A stretch of 64,000 nt of DNA, from NCBI GenBank assembly GCA_050291725.1, contig JBNKKH010000005.1:1-64000 (forward strand), given 5' to 3'. The number at the start of each line of letters is the position of its first letter. Position 1 is the first letter of the stretch. The notes below the pieces were generated by a model that was not told the DNA's origin, ran no database searches, and saw nothing but the letters and a program-made list of their open reading frames with translations. Source of the stretch: JAAGZL01 sp050291725 (GTDB lineage: Bacteria > Pseudomonadota > Gammaproteobacteria > Chromatiales > Chromatiaceae). Of this stretch, positions 52,029 through 60,651 are shown in pieces. The translations under genes were made by a program, and so were the position numbers.

Positions 52029-52295
52029 TTGTTGATAAATGTCATGTTAATAGAGTTTGTTGAGTCATGGATGGTTGCTGACTGCAGATCATACATATTA
52101 TCGGGTTGTATAACATCATGATTATTCTAATGTTATTAGTTTTTTAATAAAACGCATTACCAATAATTAGAGTTTGCAATAAGTCCAACCATCGCTCTGG
52201 CTGGGTTAAATTAGACAAAATAGGTAAAATTTGAGACCTAGTTTGAATTTTTTGTCTACAATTGTCAGTGTAGTTAACGACAAGACGCAGTGATT

Positions 52296-52778
52296 ATGAA
52301 GTCTGATACCAAAACCACCGAAATGATAGATTTGGCGAAGTCCTTCTGTCATTTGATAGAAAACGTCGATGAGCTAGACTCTTCCTGGTTGAATCAATTA
52401 GCCTGCCTGCTACCGCGTTTGCATGCTGCTATCAGGGCGCTCAAAAGCAACGATAACGGACCTTATTGCCTGGTTTCGCCTAATCTGGATGAGCGGTTTG
52501 AAATATTTTCTCGCCTGCGTGACAGGCTAGGCACCAACGACAGCTATTGGATGGAGTTTGATGTGGCATTGGATGGTCAAGCTATGACCGGAAGTCTTGC
52601 CGATGATCTGACAGATATCTATTGCGATCTAAAATCTGGCCTTAATATCCTTGAAGAGGAGCCAGGGCTGGCCGTAGATAACTGGAGAAGCAGCTTCAAG
52701 ATTCATTGGGGACAGCATCTGGTGGATGCGTCACGTCACCTGTACGAACTAGATACACGTAAGCAGCTCTCTTCCTGA
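52296..52778 (+). CDS. DUF5063 family protein (160 aa)
   Basis: The C-terminal half has the DUF5063 pattern SLADDLTDIYCDLKSGLNIL, then AVDNWRSSFKIHWGQHLVDA. The protein is soluble and helical. Its role is unknown. The ATG at 52296 is chosen; a GTG two codons earlier is equally possible and neither has a strong ribosome binding site. It is divergent from thiD and 200 bases upstream of the A-type carrier gene. Confidence 0.82.
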   Translation: MKSDTKTTEMIDLAKSFCHLIENVDELDSSWLNQLACLLPRLHAAIRALKSNDNGPYCLVSPNLDERFEIFSRLRDRLGTNDSYWMEFDVALDGQAMTGSLADDLTDIYCDLKSGLNILEEEPGLAVDNWRSSFKIHWGQHLVDASRHLYELDTRKQLSS

Positions 52779-52978
52779 AACGAGTTCCTCGCAAATATTT
52801 CTTTGTGATACAGTGAGTTATAGATGGCGCTGTGGTGAAAAACCTTTTTGTCTGTGTGCTAAAAACTATAGAAAACTTGATTTATAGCTTGAAAGACCAT
52901 GATAATGAACGTGGTTTTTATGATTTACCGTCAGTTGTGTAACTGGCTATTAGATAATTTATTTGGAGTGGTAATACT

Positions 52979-53371
52979 ATGTCTGAAACATCAGCCATCA
53001 GCTTGTCAGAGAAAGATATAAGCGTAACAGCACCGGCCCAGGCCAAGATGGCTGAGCTTGTCCAGCAGGTCCAAGAGGATATCAAGGGTATTCGGGTATA
53101 TGCCGCTCCAGGTGGTTGTAGTGGCCTCAGTTTTGGCATGACCTTCACTGATCAGATCAATGACAATGACGCCCTGCTAGATTGCGAAGGTTTTAGCGTT
53201 ATTGTGGATATGGCTACTCTGCAACATATTCGCGGTGTGGAGATTGACTTTGCGGAACAGGATGGAGCACCTAGTTTTGTATTCAACAACCTGCAACCTG
53301 TTTCATCTGAAGGTGGTGGTTGTAGCGGTTGTTCATCATCATCATCACAACAGGGTGGCGGCTGCTCCTGA
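52979..53371 (+). CDS. HesB/IscA-type iron-sulfur carrier with unusual Cys-rich tail (130 aa)
   Basis: The fold of A-type carriers is clear: ISVTAPAQAKMAELVQQV, IRVYAAPGGCSGLSFGMTF with the first conserved Cys, and IDFAEQDGAPSFVFNN before the end. Family members normally end with a CGCGxSF-type motif. Here it reads GGGCSGCSSSSSQQGGGCS, with CxxC and a third Cys in a Gly/Ser-rich tail. It should still bind iron or an Fe-S cluster and hand it to client proteins. AAT-rich leader and GGAG upstream give a plausible start. A strong terminator follows directly. ErpA at 63171 is a second, canonical member. Confidence 0.88.
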   Translation: MSETSAISLSEKDISVTAPAQAKMAELVQQVQEDIKGIRVYAAPGGCSGLSFGMTFTDQINDNDALLDCEGFSVIVDMATLQHIRGVEIDFAEQDGAPSFVFNNLQPVSSEGGGCSGCSSSSSQQGGGCS

Positions 53372-53391
53372 TTGGATAGCCAATACTCTAG

Positions 53392-53427
53392 AAAAACCCG
53401 CCGAAGTGGTCGAGCGGGTTTTTTTTT
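53392..53427 (+). terminator. rho-independent terminator after the A-type carrier gene
   Basis: AAAAACCCGC (53392-53401) pairs with GCGGGTTTTT (53414-53423) around a 12-base loop, and nine T follow the GC stem. It lies 21 bases past the stop codon. Confidence 0.9.
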
Positions 53428-53521
53428 GCGCGATACTTTTTCTCTTACTCCGCTAACATATGGGTGCTAATATCAAACACCTTATGCTTGGAACCCTAAA
53501 CTAAGTGCTAGTGATTGTTTA

Positions 53522-53656
53522 ATGGAAAAAGCAGTTTTAATTGTCATAACTTTTCTATTACTCTTTAATGCATGTGGTTTATTCTTACATTTATTTGAAA
53601 TACTAAGAGAGTTGCTAGGAAAGCTTTCGTTGGTCGGGATTTATGGAATATTCTAG
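53522..53656 (+). CDS. candidate 44-aa membrane peptide
   Basis: An ATG at 53522 opens MEKAVLIVITFLLLFNACGL and continues to a TAG at 53654-53656 that overlaps the start of the next gene by 14 bases. The first 20 residues form a membrane segment, possibly with a weak lipobox (FNAC). No Shine-Dalgarno site is seen, so it may be chance. Confidence 0.25.
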   Translation: MEKAVLIVITFLLLFNACGLFLHLFEILRELLGKLSLVGIYGIF

Positions 53657-55361
53657 AAGTGCAAAACGAATTTATCTGTTTATGGCGGCGCTGCTTTTTG
53701 CTACGTCTGTTTCTGCTGCAGCTTATTTAGAGACGGTAAATGAGAAAGCCCTGTTTCAGTTACAACCATATAAGAAAGTGATGCAGGCAACTTATGCAGA
53801 TACTCATTTCACCAGTGCGTCCCTAATTAACCTAAACTCCAATATCAATATTTGGTACGTCCTGAGCTTAACTAATAAGCGCAATAAGAGGGTGAACTAT
53901 AATATTCTTGCTGTAGATGGCAATCTTATGTTGCGTCTCGATGCAAACTCCCCAGAGCTGTTAATAGGGCCCCCAGAGAATACCTATAGATGTAGTATTG
54001 AAGATGAGATAACAAGTAAGTACATAAAAAGAAGAAGAGAAAAATTTAGTTATCTCACTGCCTGTAACAATCTGCTATTTGTTGTTATCAAACAGGATGG
54101 TTTTCGTTCCATGGTTGAAAGGGGGGCAGAGATTCTGCGCTGGCTCGGTGGTGATGCGGGTGAGGGTATTATCACTGGGGTAAAAAGTACTCTGTTTAAA
54201 GACAAATATCTAATACAGGGTAAAACCGGTGTACAGGCAGAAAGCAGTCGAACAGAGGATGGAGATGCTGTTTTGCCTAGGGCGGCAGTAGGGGAAAGAT
54301 ATCTATACTCAACGCTTCCTGCTTATAGCATGGGTTTGAAAATAGAAGGTTCAGAAAAAAGATTGTTGGCAGGCCAATGGTATCCCCTAGAGAATTTCCC
54401 GAAGATTTATTCCAGTTTAATAATGCCTGGCATGGTGTCACGGGATATCCAATCTTCCCATAGAGATAGGGTAAACAGGTTGGACGGGATAGAGAATAAT
54501 GCCCTGGTCTATTCGATGGCTATCAGTCTGGGGAAGTATAGTTTGGGCTGGGGACATGGCACTGATCATCCCGGGGTAGGCTGGTCACCCAGAGCTAGAC
54601 TGGTAAAAAGAGATAATCCATATGGTCCGGATGGCTTCAACAGCATGGCTCCGCTTATTCCTCTGGGACATGTGCCTCCTATGTATTGGTCAAATACTGT
54701 CGGCACCTTCTCTGGAGGTTTCCAGAATAGGCATGGCGCTTTTCGCAGAGGTGAGCTGGCAAAGACCGGTAATGGGCATCACTATGGATTTATGCAGGAT
54801 GGTGTGATGCTGGTTTCCCCTAGCGAGGATCTTGCTACGGTCATCATCTACTGGGATGGCAAAGTAGAGCTGAAGAGATGGACGGCACAGGATAATAAAA
54901 AACTATACCTGATGCGGCATATTCGCCAGAACGGAGTTCCCCTGATTCATCGGGATGAAAATGGAAAAGGTATACCAGGAGAGCTAGTTAGGCATTGGGG
55001 TGCAGGCAATTGGTCTGGGACCGCCGAGAAACAACTGCGAGCCCCAAGAGGCGGCGCCTGTCTTATTGAAACTTCCAAAGATAATTATTTGGTGTACGCA
55101 TATTTTTCTGGTGCAACACCCAGCGGCATGGCTCGGGTTTTTCAAGCCTATGGCTGTAGCTTCGCACTGCATCTGGATATGAATAGCCCTGGACAGGCCT
55201 ATGCCAGCCTGTTCTCTCCCAAAGAGGAAAATGGTGGGTTACTGGATATAGAGTTGCTGATGACAGATATGCATGCCTATATGGGGGGCAACAAAAAATC
55301 TCCCAGATATTTCATTAAGCCCGACTACAAGGACTTTTTCTATATTATGGAAAAGGAGTAG
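53643..55361 (+). CDS. exported protein with NAGPA-like C-terminal domain (572 aa)
   Basis: A signal peptide (RIYLFMAALLFATSVSAAA) leads to an unrecognised N-terminal half of about 280 residues. The second half resembles phosphodiester glycosidase (NAGPA) domains. It has HHYGFMQDGVMLVSPSEDLA with a display of the enzyme's own product-like strand, then RAPRGGACLIETSKDNYLVY and GMARVFQAYGCSFALHLDMN, corresponding to the family's final GCxxALNLD motif. The enzyme class removes or recognises sugar phosphodiesters, so a cell-wall or exopolysaccharide substrate is possible. The FGE-like gene follows 36 bases later on the same strand. Confidence 0.6.
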   Translation: MEYSRSAKRIYLFMAALLFATSVSAAAYLETVNEKALFQLQPYKKVMQATYADTHFTSASLINLNSNINIWYVLSLTNKRNKRVNYNILAVDGNLMLRLDANSPELLIGPPENTYRCSIEDEITSKYIKRRREKFSYLTACNNLLFVVIKQDGFRSMVERGAEILRWLGGDAGEGIITGVKSTLFKDKYLIQGKTGVQAESSRTEDGDAVLPRAAVGERYLYSTLPAYSMGLKIEGSEKRLLAGQWYPLENFPKIYSSLIMPGMVSRDIQSSHRDRVNRLDGIENNALVYSMAISLGKYSLGWGHGTDHPGVGWSPRARLVKRDNPYGPDGFNSMAPLIPLGHVPPMYWSNTVGTFSGGFQNRHGAFRRGELAKTGNGHHYGFMQDGVMLVSPSEDLATVIIYWDGKVELKRWTAQDNKKLYLMRHIRQNGVPLIHRDENGKGIPGELVRHWGAGNWSGTAEKQLRAPRGGACLIETSKDNYLVYAYFSGATPSGMARVFQAYGCSFALHLDMNSPGQAYASLFSPKEENGGLLDIELLMTDMHAYMGGNKKSPRYFIKPDYKDFFYIMEKE

Positions 55362-55397
55362 TTGGACGAAGCATAATTTGAACTCGAGGGAGTTGAG

Positions 55398-56480
55398 ATG
55401 AGAGCCTATTACCCGTTTGTTGCAATATTGATTCTAGCCTGTGGCGTAACAACTGCCTTTGGTGCCGAGAGCCAAGAGTTTGCCGATAAGGTTATTCGAG
55501 AACATGGGATTGCTGGTCCCCAGGCAGATAGGTTGCGTAGGCTGTTGACCAAAAGTTATGGCCTAACCAGGAATATCGGAACTGAGGATGAGACAGCTTT
55601 CCGTGGCCCCAACAACTCTTATCATCCGGTTACCCGCGCCCAGTGCCGAACCAAGGTGTTAGAGGGGGGTATCATTAAACAGAATAAGCAGTATGAGAAG
55701 GTTTGTGGTGCTAAATGGATGGCTCCTATCCCTGATGCTGCAGGGAATACAACTGTTTGTATAGATCAGTTCGAGTTTCCGAATATCCCTTGTGAGTACC
55801 CGGTGGTCTGGGTGCCATCAAATACCGCACACCAGATATGTCAGAGTATGGGCAAAAGGGTCTGTAACTCCCATGAATGGGAGGGGGGGTGCGCTGGAGA
55901 GCTTGAGTCTCTAGCAAGTTATAGATTTGATCTTGGCAACGAACATGCCAGAAGAAAAGCAATCAACGCTAATAGGGAGAAGGTGTGGGCCTTCCAATTC
56001 CAGCCCGATTTTGCAGAGCGCACTGATACCAGGGTGTTGTGCGGGGTTTACAGTTCCAAAGATGACGATGTGTTGCCCGAGGCCAAGGCTAATATAAAGG
56101 GCTCATCCATTGCCGGCATATCTAAAGGCTGTGCGCCCAGCAGATCGGCCTATCGTACCTGCGGCACTAACACCTGGCCGGCAGGCTATAAATACCGCTG
56201 CAGGAGCAGCCTGGATGTCTATGATATGCATGGCAATGTGGCCGAGGTGGTGAATCTGCCATCCCACAAGGGGAATATTGCCAAAGGTAGTGTCACTGGA
56301 TTTACCGAGAGGAAAGGCTCATTTTTTGTAGATCGCTCTACCATTAAGCGCAGAGGCGTGCCTAAATATCCAGATGATTGCCGGGTGCGGCAACCTTATG
56401 AGCACTCAAAGGAAATAAGGCGGGATACAGCCCACTCATTTTATCAAGAAGGATTTCGCTGCTGTAAGGATATTCCCTAA
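55398..56480 (+). CDS. exported FGE/SUMF1-fold protein (360 aa)
   Basis: After a signal peptide (YPFVAILILACGVTTAFGA) comes a formylglycine-generating-enzyme-type fold. TVCIDQFEFPNIPCEYPVVW matches the family's xDxFEVT-type start, GKRVCNSHEWEGGCAG the LPTEAEWE position, and YDMHGNVAEVVNLPSHKGN the MxGNVWEW position. EGFRCCKD is the typical GFR end. The usual RGGSW is not clear, and many extra cysteines suggest disulfides in the periplasm. It may be a modifying oxidase (PvdO-like) or a binding protein. It lies in a group of exported proteins with the NAGPA-like gene before it. Confidence 0.72.
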   Translation: MRAYYPFVAILILACGVTTAFGAESQEFADKVIREHGIAGPQADRLRRLLTKSYGLTRNIGTEDETAFRGPNNSYHPVTRAQCRTKVLEGGIIKQNKQYEKVCGAKWMAPIPDAAGNTTVCIDQFEFPNIPCEYPVVWVPSNTAHQICQSMGKRVCNSHEWEGGCAGELESLASYRFDLGNEHARRKAINANREKVWAFQFQPDFAERTDTRVLCGVYSSKDDDVLPEAKANIKGSSIAGISKGCAPSRSAYRTCGTNTWPAGYKYRCRSSLDVYDMHGNVAEVVNLPSHKGNIAKGSVTGFTERKGSFFVDRSTIKRRGVPKYPDDCRVRQPYEHSKEIRRDTAHSFYQEGFRCCKDIP

Positions 56481-56593
56481 TATCAATGAGTTATTGATGA
56501 AACCTCTAAGTTGTAGTATCATCACGGCTTTCGTGGTACGGCTGTTGCTTATTCTTTTGACAATATTCTAGTCAAATTCACAAGGTGAATAAG

Positions 56594-57808
56594 ATGTATC
56601 AATCCAGAATTTATAGCCGTATATCCCTAGCTCGCCACATATCCCTGTCTGTGCTTATTTTGCTTGCGTTAACTGCATGCAATAAGACTGTTGGCCCCAA
56701 AATAGATAAGTATGCTGTGCCGGTAAAGGTTGTAAACTCTAAGGCAATGGCTAAAGTAGAGCGGAAAAATTCTTCCGCCACTAAGGTCAGACGGGCAAAG
56801 TCTGCCGTCAATATTGCTAAGTCTAGTAAGCTGGCCAAATCAATTAACTCAACCAAGCACGCGCAGATTGTGCCGACTGCAGTGGCGCCCACTCCCTGCA
56901 ATATGGGTGATCCTGGATATGGCATCTATTACCCCTGGGTTAAGAATCTGGAGGTGGGGCGCATGCTGATGCCAAAACGGGGAGCGCTTACGCTAGATAA
57001 CGGCTTCGATGTGATGATCCACTTTCATGGCGGCAATGCTGTACGCAAAATGATCGCCGATACGGCCCGCGGTATTTTTGTTGTGGGCATAGATTTAGGT
57101 GCCGGGTCCAGTGCTTATGGCAGGCCTTTTTCCGACCCTGAACTGTTTCAGAACTTGTTGGATGATATTGAAAAGAGCGTAGCTGAATATACCAACAATC
57201 CCTCCGCCCATATCCGTAACTTAGGACTAACGGGTTGGAGTGCTGGGTATGGAGCTATTCGCGCCATCCTAAGACAGAGTGCTGGTAAACGTGTCGATGC
57301 TGTAGTTCTGCTTGATGGTTTGCACTCCAATTATGATGAGAGCAATCCGCTAGGTTTGCGCGACAGTCAGCTTAGCCCATTTGTGCGGTTTGCCCAGGGG
57401 GCGGTTAGTGGTGGTAAATATATGTTTGTGAGCCACTCCAGCATCGTACCTCCCGGGTATGCTTCTACTACGGAGACAGCACACTATCTGGCCACGAAGC
57501 TGGGCATTAAAGTTCACAGATCCGCGGCCAAGGACAGCCCGCTGTTGTCGCGTTATGAGCAGGCTAAAAGCGGTGGCTTTCTGATGCGTGGCTATTATGG
57601 GGAAGGTAAGGATGATCACTGTGCTCAGATAGCTCTAATTACCGATGCCGTGTCTGCCATGGAACAGCGTTGGCAAACCCCAAAGGCAGAAGGAGAGCGT
57701 TATTCCAGACCTAAGCCTGCTGTTGCCGATAAGTTGACGCCTAAGCCTATAATAAATCTTGGGCAGCAACCGGAACAGCTGAAGAGCTCAGCTTTAAACC
57801 GAGGCTAA
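56594..57808 (+). CDS. lipoprotein with alpha/beta-hydrolase fold (404 aa)
   Basis: The lipoprotein signal (SLSVLILLALTAC) is followed by a basic linker rich in Lys, Ser and Ala. The hydrolase domain starts near residue 130: FDVMIHFHGGNAVRK is the oxyanion-hole HGG motif, and GLTGWSAGYGAIRAIL is the nucleophile elbow with Ser. VVLLDGLHSN supplies an Asp, and GKDDHCAQI a candidate catalytic His. Substrate is unknown. I start at the ATG at 56594, preceded by AAGG eight bases upstream. It is followed by the GtrA gene after ten bases, which links it to surface glycan work. Confidence 0.75.
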   Translation: MYQSRIYSRISLARHISLSVLILLALTACNKTVGPKIDKYAVPVKVVNSKAMAKVERKNSSATKVRRAKSAVNIAKSSKLAKSINSTKHAQIVPTAVAPTPCNMGDPGYGIYYPWVKNLEVGRMLMPKRGALTLDNGFDVMIHFHGGNAVRKMIADTARGIFVVGIDLGAGSSAYGRPFSDPELFQNLLDDIEKSVAEYTNNPSAHIRNLGLTGWSAGYGAIRAILRQSAGKRVDAVVLLDGLHSNYDESNPLGLRDSQLSPFVRFAQGAVSGGKYMFVSHSSIVPPGYASTTETAHYLATKLGIKVHRSAAKDSPLLSRYEQAKSGGFLMRGYYGEGKDDHCAQIALITDAVSAMEQRWQTPKAEGERYSRPKPAVADKLTPKPIINLGQQPEQLKSSALNRG

Positions 57809-57818
57809 GCCTCCAGGC

Positions 57819-58199
57819 ATGAGGCTAGAGTTTCTGCGTTTCGGCCTAGTAGGTGTAATCAACACCCTTATTGATTTTGTTGTATTCGTTCTACTATACC
57901 GGCTGACTGATATCGATCCGCTACTGTGCAACGGCATTGCCTTTCTAGTCGCAGTAACCAACAGCTACCTGCTGAATCACTCCTGGACTTTTCGTGGTTC
58001 AGGCAGCACCCTATCGTTTAGAGCATATATACGTTTTGTGATGTTCAATGCTGGCGGGCTATTAATTGGCAGTCTGGCTATTTTGCTGCTGGGAGAGTTT
58101 ATGCCGTTAGAATTTGCCAAGCTTATAGCTGCAGGACTCACCTTGATTTGGAACTACACCTGTTCAAAAATGTTTATATTTAACACGGAAAAAACATGA
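57819..58199 (+). CDS. GtrA-like flippase family membrane protein
   Basis: The 126-residue protein has four membrane segments and the family signature FLRFGLVGVINTLIDFVVFV and AVTNSYLLNHSWTFRG. GtrA proteins are thought to move undecaprenyl-phosphate-linked sugars across the inner membrane. The stop overlaps the start of the glycosyltransferase gene by four bases, the classical gtrA-gtrB arrangement for modifying surface polysaccharide. Confidence 0.92.
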   Translation: MRLEFLRFGLVGVINTLIDFVVFVLLYRLTDIDPLLCNGIAFLVAVTNSYLLNHSWTFRGSGSTLSFRAYIRFVMFNAGGLLIGSLAILLLGEFMPLEFAKLIAAGLTLIWNYTCSKMFIFNTEKT

Positions 58200-59236
58200 C
58201 CAAGAAGCTCTCTCTATTAGTTCCAGTATATGACGAGGCAGATGTCATCGACAGTTTCTTTGCGCGAGTACAACCTATCCTGGAAGGGCTGGATCTGGAG
58301 TGGGAAGTTGTCTGTGTCAATGACGGTAGTAGGGATGGCACTCTGGATCTGTTGTGGCAATGGCACGAGAAGGATGAGCGGATTAAGGTGGTAAATCTGT
58401 CGCGCAACTTCGGGAAAGAGCGGGCGCTTGTTGCCGGATTGGATCTGGCCACAGGTGATGCGGTTATCCCCATTGATGTGGATTTGCAAGATCCACCGGA
58501 GTTAATTCCTCGCATGGTGGAGTTGTGGGAGCAGGGCTTTGATGTGGTTAATGCCGTTAGGTCTTCACGTAAAGATGACTCCGTAGTTAAGCGTACCACT
58601 GCTGGATTGTTCTATCGCATCTTTAACTATCTATCCAATTTTGATTTTCCCAGCAATGCGGGGGATTTTCGTCTGTTATCACGCCGGGTGTGTGATGTAC
58701 TGCGTTCAATGCGCGAGACCCATCGTTTTCTTAAGGGGCTGTCCGCATGGGTGGGGTTACCCACTACAACCATATATTTTGAACGCAAAGCACGCAGTGC
58801 TGGATCGACTAAATGGAACTACTGGCGGCTCTGGAACTACGCTCTGGAAGGGATCGTCTCCTTTAGTACAGTTCCGTTGAAGATGGCCTCTTATTTGGGG
58901 TTGATAACGGCCAGTATGAGTTTTTTCTATGCTGCTTTTCTAGTAGTTAGAACCTTGATGTTTGGCGATCCGGTTCATGGCTACCCTTCAATGATGGTTG
59001 CCATCCTGTTTATAGGTGGAGTGCAGCTTATCTTTATTGGGGTTATAGGGGAGTATATTGCTCGCATACATGATGAAGTGAAAGGCAGGCCTATTTATGT
59101 CATTGATACTGTGCGTGGGTTTGATGAGTTGGATATGCAGAGGTTGGCAAACATCCCGGCATGCGCACGAGCTCCGAACGGGATTGTCGGTGCTAAAACA
59201 GTTGTCCAGAGCAGCGCTGGGCCTGAACAGTCGTAA
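58196..59236 (+). CDS. GtrB-type bactoprenol glucosyltransferase, GT2 family
   Basis: KLSLLVPVYDEADVIDSFFA and VVCVNDGSRDGTLDLLWQWH form the GT2 nucleotide-sugar site. IPIDVDLQDPPELIPRMVEL carries the metal-binding DVDLQDPPE, and GSTKWNYWRLWNYALEG is typical of bactoprenol glycosyltransferases, with two membrane segments at the C-terminus. It would attach glucose or a related sugar to undecaprenyl phosphate for transfer to a surface glycan by a third protein not identified here. It overlaps gtrA by four bases. Confidence 0.93.
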   Translation: MTKKLSLLVPVYDEADVIDSFFARVQPILEGLDLEWEVVCVNDGSRDGTLDLLWQWHEKDERIKVVNLSRNFGKERALVAGLDLATGDAVIPIDVDLQDPPELIPRMVELWEQGFDVVNAVRSSRKDDSVVKRTTAGLFYRIFNYLSNFDFPSNAGDFRLLSRRVCDVLRSMRETHRFLKGLSAWVGLPTTTIYFERKARSAGSTKWNYWRLWNYALEGIVSFSTVPLKMASYLGLITASMSFFYAAFLVVRTLMFGDPVHGYPSMMVAILFIGGVQLIFIGVIGEYIARIHDEVKGRPIYVIDTVRGFDELDMQRLANIPACARAPNGIVGAKTVVQSSAGPEQS

Positions 59237-59656
59237 TCAAAATGGCTTGAGGCTAGCCAGTAGTACTATGGCGACCAGTATCAGCACTGGTCCTTCATTA
59301 AACCATCGATACCATTTATCACTATGTTGATTAATATCCGCAGCAAAATCCCGCACTAGTTTGCCACAATATAATTGATAGGCTACCAGCAGGGCGATTA
59401 GTACGAGCTTAATCTGTAGCCAATGACTATTGCCATAAGCCTCCCAAGCGTAGTCGTAAAGCATCCAAAACCCGAAAAACAGAGTGAGGATCATCCAGGG
59501 AAGGGTGAAGTAGTAGAGTTTGCGCTCCATAATTTTAAAACGCTCATTCCCTGCCTCATCATCTGTCATAGCGTGATAGACAAATAGCCTGGGTAGATAG
59601 AACATTCCTGCAAACCAGGTCACCATAAAAATCAAATGCCAGGCCTTAAGCCACAT
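59237..59656 (-). CDS. hemJ: protoporphyrinogen IX oxidase HemJ-type
   Basis: A four-helix membrane protein of 139 residues with WLKAWHLIFMVTWFAGMFYL and LPRLFVYHAM, the conserved His in WHLI and the Arg of the loop. LQIKLVLIALLVAYQLYCGK is also characteristic. HemJ oxidises protoporphyrinogen IX late in heme synthesis. The stop is adjacent to the end of the convergent glycosyltransferase gene. hemL at 49318 feeds the same pathway at its start. Confidence 0.93.
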   Translation of the reverse strand: MWLKAWHLIFMVTWFAGMFYLPRLFVYHAMTDDEAGNERFKIMERKLYYFTLPWMILTLFFGFWMLYDYAWEAYGNSHWLQIKLVLIALLVAYQLYCGKLVRDFAADINQHSDKWYRWFNEGPVLILVAIVLLASLKPF

Positions 59657-59710
59657 CTTATATTTCCTTACTAATTAATTTTCGTTATAGGTCGGGTTTG
59701 GTATGGATAG

Positions 59711-60409
59711 TTAGCTTTTAGAAGTCTCATTGGCATCGTGGTAGAGAGAGTGCAAAAGCTCTTCACGCTTACTGCCTGACTCTTCCTCTTGAGAGGTATC
59801 TGTTTTCGCTTTGCCGCGAAAGAACTCACCTATGGCCCTGAATATACGTTTTAGCGCACGCCAGATTTTAGGCATCAGCCAGGCAACCAGTAGGATGAAA
59901 CAGATAAGAGCTAGCATAAACAGCCATGGATGTTGCAGTGAAGCCCACAGGCCTCCAACTACAACCACATCTTCGGTTACCGAGGCTGTCCAGTTAGTAA
60001 AAGGTTCAGGAGAGGTATTTATCAGTGCGCGGGTGCCAGCTTTTGTTAGATGGCTGGTTGCAGATAGGCCGCCACCTAAGATTAGACCAATAAGCTCTGC
60101 CGCTGGACCCATATCCAATCCTTGGGCCATGCTGGCAGCTAAAAGCGCCCCAGCCGGAATGCGGATGAATGTGTGCAGGGCGTCCCATCCGGTATCAACC
60201 CCCGGTATTTTGTCTGCAAAAAACTCAACGCAGTACATAACTCCAGCAGCAGCCATTACTCCTGGATTGGTCAGGATCTCCAGGTTCGGCGGTAGCTCCA
60301 CACTTCCGGTGCTGCCCATGTAGCCAAGAACCAGGATTGCGGCATACAGATTGATGCCGGCGGCCCAGGCTACACCCAAGGTCAGGGATATTGCTTGAAT
60401 TGTTTCCAT
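59711..60409 (-). CDS. DUF4126 family membrane protein (232 aa)
   Basis: METIQAISLTLGVAWAAGIN is the typical start; several glycine-rich membrane segments follow, such as ELIGLILGGGLSATSHLTKA. The family pattern EFFADKIPGVDTGWDALHTF, followed by IRIPAGALL, is clear. The C-terminus is charged and soluble. Function is unknown. I start at the ATG at 60409, with AAGGG nine bases upstream; a longer frame to 60484 has no support. It has the same direction as hemJ, 54 bases upstream of it. Confidence 0.88.
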   Translation of the reverse strand: METIQAISLTLGVAWAAGINLYAAILVLGYMGSTGSVELPPNLEILTNPGVMAAAGVMYCVEFFADKIPGVDTGWDALHTFIRIPAGALLAASMAQGLDMGPAAELIGLILGGGLSATSHLTKAGTRALINTSPEPFTNWTASVTEDVVVVGGLWASLQHPWLFMLALICFILLVAWLMPKIWRALKRIFRAIGEFFRGKAKTDTSQEEESGSKREELLHSLYHDANETSKS

Positions 60410-60511
60410 GATTATTGACCCTTTGCGCTGTAAATTACCAGCTATTGTACAACAATGGACAGCGGAATATGCCTCGGGTTTCATCCAATACCACGTCTAG
60501 GGTGTGTCTAT

Positions 60512-60540
60512 TTGACTTGATTCTGTGGTGGGAATATATT
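60512..60540 (+). promoter_or_regulatory. sigma-70 promoter of argC
   Basis: TTGACT (60512-60517) and TATATT (60535-60540) are spaced by exactly 17 bases, differing from consensus at one and two positions. Transcription would start about 105 bases before the argC ATG, leaving a leader with a hairpin. Confidence 0.7.
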
Positions 60541-60565
60541 CGTTTGGATAGGGAGTTTCTTTCAG

Positions 60566-60583
60566 GGCGGCTTATAGGCCGCC
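60566..60583 (+). promoter_or_regulatory. GC-rich hairpin in the argC leader
   Basis: GGCGGC (60566-60571) pairs with GCCGCC (60578-60583) around six bases, and TTTAATAT follows. It may be a weak intrinsic terminator or attenuator within the argC leader. No leader peptide with regulatory codons is evident. Confidence 0.45.
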
Positions 60584-60651
60584 TTTAATATGTAGGGCAA
60601 AGTAAGACAGAAGGTCGAGATGGCGTCCTGGACAGTATACGGGAACAACAG

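Noticed and set aside
52029..52295. Possible thiamine riboswitch upstream of thiD
   Set aside because: The conserved CUGAGA-type core could not be found by eye on the minus strand.
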